This document shows positions 36,511 to 45,639 of a DNA stretch of 64,000 bases, in pieces. This DNA is from FEB-22 sp003105195 (GTDB taxonomy: Bacteria; Pseudomonadota; Alphaproteobacteria; Rhizobiales; Xanthobacteraceae). A program made the position numbers and the translations under genes. Position 1 is the stretch's first letter. The number at the start of each line of letters is the position of its first letter. Under the pieces are notes generated by a model. That model worked only from the letters and a program-made list of their open reading frames with translations, ran no database searches and was not told where the DNA came from. The stretch covers positions 124,001-188,000 of the forward strand of contig JAOSKV010000002.1 of the NCBI GenBank assembly GCA_027493405.1. The letters run 5' to 3'.

Positions 36511-39188
36511 TCATGCAATGTGGGTCAGCCGGAAGCGTCGTGAGAGGTGCTTGAGCTGCGCCCCGGGTTGCAAGGAGGGCCGGTGGCGGCGGCCGAGGCC
36601 GACGGGGCCTGCGTAGCGCGGCCGCTTGTGCTGGCGCCGGCCTGCTGCGCCCACGGATAGGCTGGCTGAGTGCCGGCCCATGTTGCGCGGCCCTCCTCCC
36701 CCCCTTACCCCCCCCGGAGGCCCCCCCCCTGCCCCTTCCTTCCTCTCAAATTCCCAGCTCGCCTGGTGTTGGACATGAGGCCGGTGGCGTGGCGGCCGGG
36801 GGCGGCCCGCGTGCGGCCGCTTGTTTGGCCGGCCTGGTTGGGCCCCCTTTCGAGATAGGGCTCGATGAGTCAGGGCCCGCGTTTGCGGCTCCTCCTGGCG
36901 CAGTCTCTCGGCCCGTAGAGGGGTCGCTCCGCGCCTTCACGGGCACGGGTAGAGCTGCTCGCGCGCAGCAGGTAGACGTCGTCGTGCCTTTTCTCTCCGC
37001 TCCTCGGCGAGGTCGTTATAGACCTTGGGAGCACCTCACCACGCGGCGGTCTTGCCGTCGGCGACCAACTGGTCTTGTCGTCCGGATGGGTCTGGGTCGT
37101 CCGACAGGGGTGGAAAAGGTGGTGCGGGGCGACTCGTCGGGGGCGCGCGCTTTGGGCAGCAGGGTTTGGGTCTCGGGTCCGGCTTGGTCTCCGCCCCGGA
37201 GCTGGGCCAGCGTGTTGGGCGTCGTGCTTTTTCTTCTCGGGGGGGGTTCCCTCTCTTGGGGGGGGGTTTTCCGAGGAGACGAACTGGTCGATCACCACGC
37301 CGCTGTGCGCCGTTGGCGAAGTCGCCGAACTGCGCCTCCCACATGGTGAGCGCATTCGGCTCGGCGAGGGAGGGCCGTACTCGAAGCCGAGCACGGCCTC
37401 CTCGAGAGACATCGAGTTGATCATCCTTCGAAGCGGGCCTGGCCGTCGCGCAGGTGATTGAACGGGGTGGGCCGCGCCCTCGTTCTCCTGGTCGATCAGC
37501 ACCGATGGCGCTGCGAGAAGGTGCCGCGCTCAGGAGTCCTGGCCCGAGAGCCGCAGATGGCCTTCCAGCAGCAGGGTGCAGACGGCGAGCGCCTCGGCGG
37601 TCCCCCTCCTACCTCCCCCCTCCCCCACTTCCGCTCAAACCTGGATCCTCATGGACTGGCCCTCCCACCCCGCTCATCTTCTCCCCATCTCTCGGAACTC
37701 GCCTCTCCCCCCTTCCCCCCCCGCTTCTCTTTCTCCCCCCCTTTACCCCCACCCCCTCGCCCTCCCCCCTTCTTGGGCTTGCTTCCCCCCCTCCTTCTCC
37801 CCTCCCCATGTTGCCCTTCCTCTTCTTCCTCCCCCCACCCCCCCTCCCCCCCTTCTGAATAATTCACTTATCACCAATTTCTCATACTACTTCCCTCTTA
37901 GCGGCCAGTCGAGGCCTCCCGGCTGTGGAACTTCTGCCGGGACTCTGATTAGCGTTGACCTTGCGTTGGCCGCGCAGTTCGGGGCCTCCGGTGATCGTCG
38001 CCGATCCGGCTCAGCGACTCGATCATCTTGGTGATGTCCGGCGGATCTAGTGGCGGGCCGCGGCCTGAAGCCGGCCCAGCGGCTAGGTCGTGAGCCAGTC
38101 TGGTTGTTGACTTTGTAGTCCCGGCGGCCTCGGTGGCCTTCGGCGTCGAGCCGGGCCGCCAGCCGGCCTTCACTCCCCTGACCTCGAGGCGACGTCGCCC
38201 TGGGCGACGAGCTTCCCGAATTGCTCTCGACCGGCGTGGATGCGAGTGCTGTTCCGTACATGCAGCGCCTGGCCGAACGACAGGGTCGCCCCTCTCCTTT
38301 TCCGAAGTTTGCTGTCCGAACATGCCGTTGCCCTCCCTCCACTTCCGACCCCCCCGCTGCTTCTTCGCGTCGCCCCCCCCCCCGTCCCCCGCTCCGTTCT
38401 CGCCCTTGATCTCCTCCTCGATCCCCTGTCGCCTCCCCCTCACCTGGGGCACCTTCTGCCCCTTCCCATCCGGCTCTTTTTTTCGCTTTCCCCCCCCGGG
38501 GTTTTTCCCGATCTCATTCCCCTCCCCCCCTCCCTCTCCCCCCCGCTTTTTTTCGTCCAGATTTTCCCCCCCTTCCTCCCCCGCCTTTGTCGCTTCCTTT
38601 CTCCCGGCACCTTCCTCCTTTTCGGGCCTTCGTTTCGTCCTCCAGGGGTTTGGCGCCGGTTGGGGGGGGTGCGTATCGTGCGTCCCGGCTGGGGGGGTGG
38701 TGCTGGTTCCCCGGTCTCTCCGTGTCCGGCCCCCCCGCCCGGGGGGGGGGGATTTTTTTGGTCGTCTGTGGGCCCCGTTCCGTGCTCCGCGGGTCCCCCC
38801 TCCTGTCCCTCCCCCCGGCCGCCGGGTGGTTTTGTGTTGGTGGGGGCCCCCGGGTGCATTGCCCATTTTTCTGGTCTCCTGGTGTTCCTGCTCGGCCCCG
38901 TTTTTTTCCCACCGCCTTCTCGACCTCTGCCCACTGGCCGTCGAGGGCCGAGACGAGCTCGTCGCGCGCGGGCTGCGGCCAGTGCGGCTTCTTCCAGGAG
39001 GCCCCGCGCGCGCTCCGGGTCACGTCGGCGGCGCTGTCCTTCAGGCTCGCGAAGAAGTCGCGCCACTCGGCGTCGACCGAGCCGGGGTCCGCCTGGTAGC
39101 GGGCGTAGAGATCCTCGATGTAGGCCGCGTTGCCACCGTAGAGAAAGGAGGAATTTGCGAAAGCCGCGTTCGCGTCCTGGCGAGACAT
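36511..39188 (-). pseudogene. sucA: 2-oxoglutarate dehydrogenase E1 (sucA), heavily corrupted sequence
   Basis: The first ~95 residues are a good SucA N-terminus (MSRQDANAAFANSSFLYGG, IEDLYARYQADPGSVDAEWRDFF). From about 38900 leftwards the frame is lost. Islands of E1 then reappear in changing frames: KVNNQTG and DITKMIES (for VNNQIGFTT and DVAKMIEAP) near 38020-38110, TAEALAVCTLLLEGHLRLSGQD and GTFSQRH near 37510-37600, VLIDQENE, EEAVLGFEYG and WEAQFGDFANGAQ at 37300-37500, DDVYLLR near 36970 and KRPRYAG near 36610. Between them are C- or G-rich nonsense tracts. The interval is some 300 bp shorter than a normal ~2.96-kb sucA. Position between sucD and sucB confirms identity. Poor consensus is far likelier than true decay of this TCA gene; the 36511 end is approximate. 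Confidence 0.88.
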
Positions 39189-39326
39189 ATGCCGCATCCT
39201 GTCGTGCGGGGCGCGGGGCCCCGTGTGCCGCTCGGGAAGGCGAGCGAATCCGCCCGGTCCCCGGCGGGCAGCGCCTTCTACCCTATCTAGGCACAGGATG
39301 TGACGAGAAAAAGCTTAAGAACTGAA

Positions 39327-40211
39327 TTACGATTTCAGCACTTCGACCAGGGTCTTGCCGATGCGCGCCGGGGACGGCGAGACGCGGATCCCGGCCGCCT
39401 CCATGGCGGCGATCTTGGACTCCGCGTCGCCCTTGCCGCCCGAGATGATGGCGCCGGCATGGCCCATGCGGCGGCCGGGCGGGGCGGTGCGGCCGGCGAT
39501 GAAGCCGACCATCGGCTTGGCGCGGCCCTTCCTGGCCTCGCTCTTGATGAACTCGGCCGCGTCCTCCTCCGCGCTGCCGCCAATTTCTCCAATCATGACA
39601 ATGGCTTCTGTCTTCTTGTCCTTGAGGAACATCTCCAGCATGGCGATGAACTCGGTGCCCTTCACGGGGTCGCCGCCGATGCCGACCGCGGTGGTCTGGC
39701 CGAGGCCCTCGGCGGTGGTCTGGAACACCGCCTCGTAGGTCAGGGTGCCGGAGCGCGAGACGATACCGACCTTGCCCTTCTGGAAGATGTTGCCCGGCAT
39801 GATGCCGATCTTGCACTCGCCGGCCGTCATCACGCCCGGGCAGTTGGGGCCGATCAGGCGCGACCGGGAGCCCTCCAGCGCGCGCTTCACCCGCACCATG
39901 TCGAGCACCGGGATGCCCTCGGTGATGCAGACGATCAGCGGGATCTCGGCCTCGATCGCCTCGCAGATCGCGTCGGCGGCGCCCGCCGGCGGCACGTAGA
40001 TCACGCTCGCGTCGGCGCCGGTCTTCTCGCGTGCCTCGAACACGGTGTCGAACACCGGCAGGCCGAGATGGGTCGCGCCGCCCTTGCCGGGCGCGGTGCC
40101 GCCCACCATCCGGGTGCCGTACTCGATGGCGCGCTCGGAATGGAAGGTGCCGTTCTTGCCGGTGAAGCCCTGGCAGATCACCTTGGTCGACTTGTTGATG
40201 AGGATGGACAC
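39327..40211 (-). CDS. sucD: Succinate-CoA ligase (ADP-forming), alpha subunit
   Basis: 294 residues. The CoA-binding Rossmann domain (KVICQGFTGKNGTFHSERAIEYGTRMVGG) is followed by the ligase domain with SRLIGPNCPGVMTAGECKIGIMP and the phospho-His in RRMGHAGAIISGGKG. It forms the alpha2beta2 enzyme with SucC for substrate-level phosphorylation in the TCA cycle. It follows sucC by 41 bp on the same strand and precedes sucA. Confidence 0.97.
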   Translation of the reverse strand: MSILINKSTKVICQGFTGKNGTFHSERAIEYGTRMVGGTAPGKGGATHLGLPVFDTVFEAREKTGADASVIYVPPAGAADAICEAIEAEIPLIVCITEGIPVLDMVRVKRALEGSRSRLIGPNCPGVMTAGECKIGIMPGNIFQKGKVGIVSRSGTLTYEAVFQTTAEGLGQTTAVGIGGDPVKGTEFIAMLEMFLKDKKTEAIVMIGEIGGSAEEDAAEFIKSEARKGRAKPMVGFIAGRTAPPGRRMGHAGAIISGGKGDAESKIAAMEAAGIRVSPSPARIGKTLVEVLKS

Positions 40212-40252
40212 GGGTTGCCTTCCTTACAGGTGCGCGAGTCGCTTCGAACCGG

Positions 40253-41419
40253 TCACGCGCCCTTCACGGCGCTCACGATCTTCTGGGCGGCGTCGTCGAG
40301 ATCGTCGGCCGGGATCACGTTGAGGCCGGAGTCGGCGAGGATCTGCTTGCCGATCTCGACATTGGTGCCCTCGAGGCGCACCACCAGCGGCACTTGGAGG
40401 CCGACCTCCTTGACGGCTTCGACCACGCCGGCCGCGATGATGTCGCAGCGCATGATGCCGCCGAAGATGTTGACCAGGATGCCCTTCACGTTCGGGTCCG
40501 AGGTGATGATCTTGAAGGCCGCCACCACCTTCTCCTTGGTGGCGCCGCCGCCGACATCGAGGAAGTTCGCCGGCGTCATGCCGTAGAGCTTGATGATGTC
40601 CATGGTCGCCATGGCGAGGCCGGCGCCGTTGACCATGCAGCCGATGGCGCCGTCGAGGGCGATGTAGTTGAGGTCGTGCTTGGACGCCTCGATCTCCTTC
40701 TCGTCCTCCTCGGTGAGGTCGCGCAGCGCGGTCACGTCGGCATGGCGGTAGAGCGCGTTGCCGTCGAAGCCGATCTTGGCGTCGAGGCAGAGCAGCTGTT
40801 GCGACTTGGTCACCACCAGCGGATTGATCTCGAGCAGGCTCATGTCCTTGGCGACGAAGGCCGCGTAGAGCTTGGCGACGAGGCTCTCGGCCTGCTTGGC
40901 GAGGTCGCCGGAAAGCCCGAGCGCCTTGGCGACGCGGCGGCCGTGGAAGGGCATGACCCCGGTCGCGGGATCGATCGAGAAGGTGAGGATCTTCTCGGGC
41001 GTCGTGCGCGCGACCTCCTCGATGTCCATGCCGCCTTCGGTCGAGACCACGAAGGCGACGCGCGAGGTGGTGCGGTCGACCAGGGCCGAGAGATAGAACT
41101 CCCGCTCGATCGCGGAGCCTTCCTCGACATAGAGGCGGTTGACCTGCTTGCCCTTCGGCCCGGTCTGGTGCGTCACCAGCGTCGCGCCGAGCAGACGCGT
41201 CGCCTCGGCCTTCACGTCGTCGACCGACTTGACGACCTTGACGCCGCCCGCCTTCCCGCGGCCGCCGGCATGGATCTGCGCCTTGACGACCCAGACGGGC
41301 CCGCCGAGCTCGTCCGCGGCCTTGACGGCCTCCTCGACCGTGAAGGCCGGCAGGCCGCGCGCCACCGCCACGCCGAACTCGGCCAGCACGGCCTTGGCCT
41401 GGTACTCGTGGATGTTCAT
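40253..41419 (-). CDS. sucC: Succinate-CoA ligase (ADP-forming), beta subunit
   Basis: 388 residues, ATP-grasp enzyme. It opens MNIHEYQAKAVLAEFGVAVARG, with KAQIHAGGRGKAGGVKVV (nucleotide-binding loop), LLEINPLVVTKSQQLLCLDAKIGFD (Mg/ATP residues), and ANFLDVGGGATKEKVVAAFKIITSDPNVKGILVNIFGGIMRCD, the conserved C-terminal ligase block. It follows mdh with a 32-bp gap, in the usual alphaproteobacterial mdh-sucC-sucD order. Confidence 0.97.
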   Translation of the reverse strand: MNIHEYQAKAVLAEFGVAVARGLPAFTVEEAVKAADELGGPVWVVKAQIHAGGRGKAGGVKVVKSVDDVKAEATRLLGATLVTHQTGPKGKQVNRLYVEEGSAIEREFYLSALVDRTTSRVAFVVSTEGGMDIEEVARTTPEKILTFSIDPATGVMPFHGRRVAKALGLSGDLAKQAESLVAKLYAAFVAKDMSLLEINPLVVTKSQQLLCLDAKIGFDGNALYRHADVTALRDLTEEDEKEIEASKHDLNYIALDGAIGCMVNGAGLAMATMDIIKLYGMTPANFLDVGGGATKEKVVAAFKIITSDPNVKGILVNIFGGIMRCDIIAAGVVEAVKEVGLQVPLVVRLEGTNVEIGKQILADSGLNVIPADDLDDAAQKIVSAVKGA

Positions 41420-41451
41420 CTCGTCCCGCCCCCGTCTGTCGCCGACCGGCG

Positions 41452-42417
41452 CTACTTGCCGAGCGTCGGCGCGATCTTCTTGCAGGCCTCGACCAGCGAG
41501 TGCACCGACATCACGGACTTGTCGAACATCTCGCGCTCGGTGCCGTTGAGCTCGATCTCGACCACGCGCTCGATGCCCTTGGCGCCGATCACGGTCGGCA
41601 CGCCGACATAGAGGTCGCGCACGCCGTATTCGCCGTTGAGATGGGCCGCGCAGGGCAGCACGCGCTTCTTGTCGCGCAGGTAGCTCTCGGCCATGGCGAT
41701 CGCCGAGGCGGCCGGCGCGTAGAAGGCGGAGCCGGTCTTGAGCAGGTTGACGATCTCGGCGCCGCCGTCGCGGGTGCGCTGCACGATCTCGTCGAGGCGC
41801 GCCTGCGTGGTCCAGCCCATGCGCACGAGGTCGGGAAGCGGAATGCCGGCGACCGTGGAGTAGCGCGTGAGCGGCACCATGGTGTCGCCGTGGCCGCCGA
41901 GCACGAAGGCGGTGACGTCCTCCACCGACACGTTGAACTCGTCGGCCAGGAAGTAGCGGAAGCGCGCCGAGTCGAGCACGCCGGCCATGCCGACCACATG
42001 GGTCTTGGGCAGGCCGCAGGCCTTCTGCAGCGCCCATACCATGGCGTCGAGCGGGTTGGTGATGCAGATCACGAATGCGTTCGGCGCGTATTTGCGGATG
42101 CCGGCGCCGACCTGCTCCATCACCTTGAGATTGATTCCGAGCAGGTCGTCGCGACTCATGCCGGGCTTGCGCGGCACGCCGGCCGTGACGATGCAGACAT
42201 CGGCGCCCTCGATCGCCTCGTAGGCGTTCACGCCGGTATAGCGCGCGTCGAAGCCGTCGACCGGCGAGGACTCCGCGATGTCGAGCGCCTTGCCCTGCGG
42301 GATGCCCTCGGCGATGTCGAACAGCACGACGTCGCCCAGCTCCTTGAGGCCAACCAGGTGGGCCAGCGTGCCGCCGATCTGGCCTGCGCCGATCAATGCG
42401 ATTTTGTTACGCGCCAT
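41452..42417 (-). CDS. mdh: Malate dehydrogenase
   Basis: 321 residues, LDH-like malate dehydrogenase. The NAD site is IGAGQIGGTLAHLVGLKELGDVVLFD; the mobile loop VTAGVPRKPGMSRDDLLGIN holds the substrate Arg; ITNPLDAMVWALQK and the catalytic His in GGHGDTMVPLTRYS follow. The Arg in the loop (GVPRKPG) fits oxaloacetate rather than pyruvate. It is the first gene of the TCA supraoperon, with a candidate sigma-70 promoter about 130 bp upstream. Confidence 0.97.
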   Translation of the reverse strand: MARNKIALIGAGQIGGTLAHLVGLKELGDVVLFDIAEGIPQGKALDIAESSPVDGFDARYTGVNAYEAIEGADVCIVTAGVPRKPGMSRDDLLGINLKVMEQVGAGIRKYAPNAFVICITNPLDAMVWALQKACGLPKTHVVGMAGVLDSARFRYFLADEFNVSVEDVTAFVLGGHGDTMVPLTRYSTVAGIPLPDLVRMGWTTQARLDEIVQRTRDGGAEIVNLLKTGSAFYAPAASAIAMAESYLRDKKRVLPCAAHLNGEYGVRDLYVGVPTVIGAKGIERVVEIELNGTEREMFDKSVMSVHSLVEACKKIAPTLGK

Positions 42418-42550
42418 GTCGGGAAGATCCTGTGAAAGAGAGAGGCGACCGCAGGACGCGCCGCCGCGCGGTGGTTAGACCTTTCGACACAGGGGTTCAA
42501 GTCGACATCCGGCGAGGCTCGGGAGGGCATCCTGGTGTTCGGACAACTTT

Positions 42551-42578
42551 ATAATACATTATGCCAGACATTTGTCAG
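42551..42578 (-). promoter_or_regulatory. Candidate promoter for the mdh-suc-lpd operon
   Basis: Read on the minus strand: CTGACA (-35), 16 bases, TATTAT (-10), in a conspicuously AT-rich patch of an otherwise GC-rich region. Transcription would start near 42544, giving a leader of about 127 nt before the mdh ATG. Confidence 0.5.
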
Positions 42579-42689
42579 CGCCGATTGCTTGCTGCGACGC
42601 AGAAGGGTTGCGCTGCAGCGTGAACTGTTGTGCGTGCCGGGCTTGGCGGCTGTCGCGGGACAAGGCGTGCCGGGCGCGAAGGATGCGAC

Positions 42690-43868
42690 TCAGGTCTCGA
42701 CGATGCCGGCCGGAGATGCCGCGGCCGAACCGTCGCGCCGGCCGTGCGGGAGCGCCAGATAGGCCGCGGAGCCCATCTCGATCAAACGCGAGGCCGTGCG
42801 CTGGAATTCGTGCACCTCGACGCCGTGGCGGGCGCGGTAGAGATCCTGCGGCGCGGCGGCGGCCGAAGCGACCAGCTTGACGGCGTTGTCGTAGAGCGTG
42901 TCGATCAGCATGATGAAGCGCTTGGCGGCGTTGCGCTGGTCGTAGTCCATGACGGGCACGCGGTCGATCACGAGGGTGTGGAACTCGCGCGCGATCTTGA
43001 GATAGTCGGAGGCGCCGAGCGGCTTCTCGCACAGCTCGCGGAACGTGAAGCGGGCGGCGCCCATGGCGGCGCGCGGCACGCGGACAACGTGGCCCTTGAC
43101 GACGAGCTCATGCGCCGCGCCGCCGTGGCCGTGGGTGAGCCGCTGCCAGGCCGCATCGAGGCCGGCGTCGGCAGCGGCGTCGGCGGGCACGTGCCAGACC
43201 CGCATGCCGGCGAGCTTCTCGAGGCGGAAGTCGGCGCGCGCATCGAGCCGCACCACCTCCATGCGCTGCTCGAACAGCGCGATGAAAGGCAGGAACAGCG
43301 CGCGGTTGAGGCCTTCGCGATAGAGCTCGGACGGGGCCACGTTGGAGGTCGCGACCACTACCACGCCCTGCGCGAACAGCGCCGTGAACAGGCGGCCGAG
43401 AATCATCGCGTCGGCGATGTCGGTGACGTGGAACTCGTCGAAGCAGAGGAGCCAGGCCTCCTCGGCGATCTGGGCCGCGGCCATCGCGATCGGCTCGCCG
43501 TTCTTCACTTCCCCGTGCTTGAGCTCCCGGCGCAGCGCGTGCACGCGCTCGTGCACGTCGGCCATGAACTCGTGGAAATGGACGCGGCGCCTGCGGCCGA
43601 CCGGGTTCGCCGCGAAGAACAGGTCCATCAGCATGGTCTTGCCGCGGCCGACCTCGCCGTGGATGTAGAGGCCGCGGATCGCGCCTTCGCGCTTCTCGCG
43701 GCTGCCGAACAGCCAGCCGAGGGAAGACGACTTGCGCGCCAGGCGATGCTCGGCGAGCCGCTCGGCGAGCCGCGTGAGCTTGCGCGCCAACGCTTCCTGC
43801 GCGAGGTCGCGCTCGATCTCGCCGCTCGCGACGAGGGCGTGGTACTGCGCACTGACCGGAAGCGTCAT
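42690..43868 (-). CDS. zapE: Cell division protein ZapE (AFG1-like AAA ATPase)
   Basis: 392 residues, AFG1/ZapE family. Walker A GLYIHGEVGRGKTMLMDLFF, Walker B with WLLCFDEFHVTDIADAMILGRLFTALF, then VVVATSNVAPSELYREGLNRALFLPFI and the C-terminal FRELCEKPLGASDYLKIAREFHTLVIDRVPVM, all diagnostic. The C-terminal tail after EFQRTASRLIEM is variable. ZapE associates with FtsZ and related AFG1 proteins with membrane protein quality control. It is upstream of mdh on the same strand, a common arrangement in this order, but the 272-bp gap with a promoter suggests separate transcription. Confidence 0.96.
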   Translation of the reverse strand: MTLPVSAQYHALVASGEIERDLAQEALARKLTRLAERLAEHRLARKSSSLGWLFGSREKREGAIRGLYIHGEVGRGKTMLMDLFFAANPVGRRRRVHFHEFMADVHERVHALRRELKHGEVKNGEPIAMAAAQIAEEAWLLCFDEFHVTDIADAMILGRLFTALFAQGVVVVATSNVAPSELYREGLNRALFLPFIALFEQRMEVVRLDARADFRLEKLAGMRVWHVPADAAADAGLDAAWQRLTHGHGGAAHELVVKGHVVRVPRAAMGAARFTFRELCEKPLGASDYLKIAREFHTLVIDRVPVMDYDQRNAAKRFIMLIDTLYDNAVKLVASAAAAPQDLYRARHGVEVHEFQRTASRLIEMGSAAYLALPHGRRDGSAAASPAGIVET

Positions 43869-43900
43869 GGGGATCGCGGGTGGGAGAAGCGGATGCTCAC

Positions 43901-43929
43901 CAGATATTGTGCGTCACGCCGCGTGTAAA
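43901..43929 (-). promoter_or_regulatory. Candidate zapE promoter
   Basis: On the minus strand TTTACA (-35), 17 bases, TATCTG (-10), ending 32 bp before the zapE ATG. The -35 is good, the -10 weak. Confidence 0.35.
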
Positions 43930-44160
43930 CCCGATTAACGGCGCGCCGCCGACAGGCGGGCGCACCAGGCATCGTCGCCGCGCAGCGGATTGTCTCCCGT
44001 GCGCGCACGGAGTGTTTCGAGGATCGCAACGCGGCTCCCGCGGCGCCGCCGGGCGGCGCGCCGCGCGTTGTTCCACGATGACTTTTGTTTCGATGGGGCG
44101 GGCACTTCCGCGTGTCTGCGCGGCGGCGCGGACGAAGCCTCGCGGTGGCCACATCACGAG

Positions 44161-44313
44161 TCGTTCACCGGATCCGTGAAGTGCGGCGCGGGTTCGTGAT
44201 TGGGAAATCGCCGAGGCTGTCCGTATCTCGCGTGCATCGGCGGGACGGTCTCGACCCCCGCCGAACCAAGACGAAGAACGACGTACCCCCAACTGATCCT
44301 TCAGGAGTCCATC
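44161..44313 (+). promoter_or_regulatory. Duplicated leader of secreted protein gene, copy 1, with TTCAC-N7-GTGAA dyad
   Basis: About 153 bp directly upstream of the first secreted-protein gene align, with only small gaps, to 44943-45094 upstream of the second. Shared landmarks are TCGTTCAC, GATCCGTGA, CGTGATTGG, CGTATCTC, CCAAGACGAA-like and TCAGGAGTC next to the start. The dyad TTCAC-N7-GTGAA is at 44164-44180. The rest of the gene-free stretch 43869-44160 shows the zapE promoter candidate and nothing else I can name. Confidence 0.6.
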
Positions 44314-44619
44314 ATGACGATGAGAACCAAGATCGCCCTGTCCGCCGTGCTGCTCGCTGCGTCCGTCTCGGGTGCCCTCGCCCAAGGCACCGGCGTTCCG
44401 GGCGAGCGCAATCCCCACGCGATGTATGCGTCCGGGGCTCCGGCCGCCTGGTACGAGGGCGGCCGCAACATGCTGCAGACCGGCGCGCCGGCGCAGCGCG
44501 GCCGCAGCGCCTATGAGGGACGCGCGCAGTTGGTCGCCCCGCAGGCCGAGGTGCAGGTCCATTACGGCGAGCCCTGGGGCCCGCGCTCGGCGCCCTCGCT
44601 CTACGGCGGCGGGTTCTGA
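44314..44619 (+). CDS. Secreted PGERNP-motif protein 1
   Basis: 101 residues from ATG 44314, with CAGGAG upstream. Signal peptide MTMRTKIALSAVLLAASVSGALA, then QGTGVPGERNPHAMYASGAPAAWYEGGRNMLQ... and AYEGRAQLVAPQAEVQVHYGEPWGPRSAPSLYGGGF. It shares KIALSA in the signal, the PGERNP motif and an (Y/F)E-x-RAQ segment with the gene at 45095, so the two are tandem paralogues. Periplasmic or secreted; no known domain. A strong terminator follows at 44645-44676. Confidence 0.78.
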   Translation: MTMRTKIALSAVLLAASVSGALAQGTGVPGERNPHAMYASGAPAAWYEGGRNMLQTGAPAQRGRSAYEGRAQLVAPQAEVQVHYGEPWGPRSAPSLYGGGF

Positions 44620-44644
44620 CGCCTGCGGCGCAGCGCCGAATCGG

Positions 44645-44676
44645 AAAAGCGGCCGGCCTCGTGCCGGCCGCTTTTT
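44645..44676 (+). terminator. Rho-independent terminator
   Basis: A ten-base stem AGCGGCCGGC / GCCGGCCGCT with a five-base loop, A tract before and TTTTT after; it ends the first PGERNP gene's transcript. Confidence 0.88.
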
Positions 44677-44910
44677 CATGTGCGCGCGACAGCGCGGCGC
44701 ACGCCGAATATTTCGACCGCGTGACCGCGATGTTTCCGGCGTGTTGCGTGATGCAGGGTCGCAAAGCAGGTTTGCACGCGCACGGCGACGTGATGTCGGG
44801 CAGAGGCCGTGCAGAGGGCTCTCGGAGGCGTGCGAACGGCACGCCACATCGATTGCGCACGTGCGAATCGTTCCGAATCCACGGGACTTTCCTGCATCCA
44901 CGGTTGCGAC

Positions 44911-45094
44911 TGTGAACGGGTTCACACGTCGCCCTTCACATGTCGTTCACAAGATCCGTGATGGGCGGCGAGGCCTTGTGATTGGCAAGTGAAAGCGACG
45001 GCGCGTATCTCACGCCCATCGCCGGGGGCGACACGAACCTCGACGAAGCAAGACGAAAATCGAATCCCCAACTCAACCCTCAGGAGTCACTACC
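44911..45094 (+). promoter_or_regulatory. Duplicated leader copy 2 with perfect TGTGAAC-GG-GTTCACA palindrome
   Basis: A perfect palindrome (44911-44926), then at 44946-44962 the dyad TTCAC-N7-GTGAT equivalent to that at 44164-44180, then the leader block homologous to copy 1 up to the TCAGGAGTC ribosome-binding region. The spacing suggests operators upstream of a shared promoter architecture. The stretch 44677-44910 holds no gene I can support. Confidence 0.55.
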
Positions 45095-45325
45095 ATGAAC
45101 AAGATCGCTCTCTCCGCCGCGCTCATCCTGGCCACCGCCTCGACGGCCTTCGCCGAGAACAACGCCATCCCGGGCGAGCGCAACCCGAACCCGGTCGCGG
45201 GCCAGTTCGACAGCCGCAGCGTCTTCGAGGCGCGCGCGCAGGTCGGCCGCGGCGGCCCCGTCGTCTACATCGAGAAGAGCTATCTCGATCGCGCGTCCCA
45301 GACCTTCGACGGCCCCGGCCACTGA
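45095..45325 (+). CDS. Secreted PGERNP-motif protein 2
   Basis: 76 residues. Signal peptide MNKIALSAALILATASTAFA, then ENNAIPGERNPNPVAGQFDSRSVFEARAQVGRGGPVVYIEKSYLDRASQTFDGPGH. It is a shorter paralogue of the 44314 protein with the same PGERNP motif right after the signal cleavage site. CAGGAG lies 12 bases upstream of ATG 45095. It ends in its own hairpin terminator. Likely periplasmic; function unknown. Confidence 0.77.
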   Translation: MNKIALSAALILATASTAFAENNAIPGERNPNPVAGQFDSRSVFEARAQVGRGGPVVYIEKSYLDRASQTFDGPGH

Positions 45326-45352
45326 TCGCTGGTCGGACGTCGGACAAGCCCC

Positions 45353-45379
45353 AAGCGGCCGGCCGGATGCCGGCCGCTT
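45353..45379 (+). terminator. Terminator-like hairpin
   Basis: An 11-bp stem AAGCGGCCGGC / GCCGGCCGCTT with a five-base loop, 28 bp after the second PGERNP gene. The 3' T tract is short (TTAATTCTT). The stem sequence is almost identical to that of the terminator at 44645, as expected for a duplicated unit. Confidence 0.75.
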
Positions 45380-45450
45380 AATTCTTGGGGCGGCCGCCAT
45401 GCCCCGCTTCCACCGGACGCGCCTTGTGCCTATAAATTGCGCAGTTGCAA

Positions 45451-45463
45451 AGTGAACTTCACT
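45451..45463. promoter_or_regulatory. GTGAA/TTCAC palindrome upstream of GNAT gene
   Basis: AGTGAA-C-TTCACT, perfect six-base arms. It uses the same GTGAA/TTCAC half-sites as the elements at 44164 and 44911-44962 and lies in the 314-bp gene-free stretch 45326-45639 before the next gene. The rest of that stretch holds the hairpin at 45353 and nothing else clear. Confidence 0.4.
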
Positions 45464-45639
45464 ATCCGGCACGTCTCTTTGCTGCCACGCCTTTGTCATA
45501 TCGTTGCTGCACTGCAGCATTAGCTTCCCCAACAGCAGGGATTCGCATGCGGGCTGCGGGCAACCCGGCCGAGGCGCGCGACCGGCCGGAGGAAGCACCC
45601 GGAGGGTCTTTTGAGACGACGAACGTCAGGAGACCCCCG

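Noticed and set aside
37600..38900. C/T-rich low-complexity block as a possible novel regulatory or G-quadruplex region, with many short open frames
   Set aside because: It lies inside the sucA gene, between readable E1 islands, and looks like corrupted consensus; no independent evidence for function.
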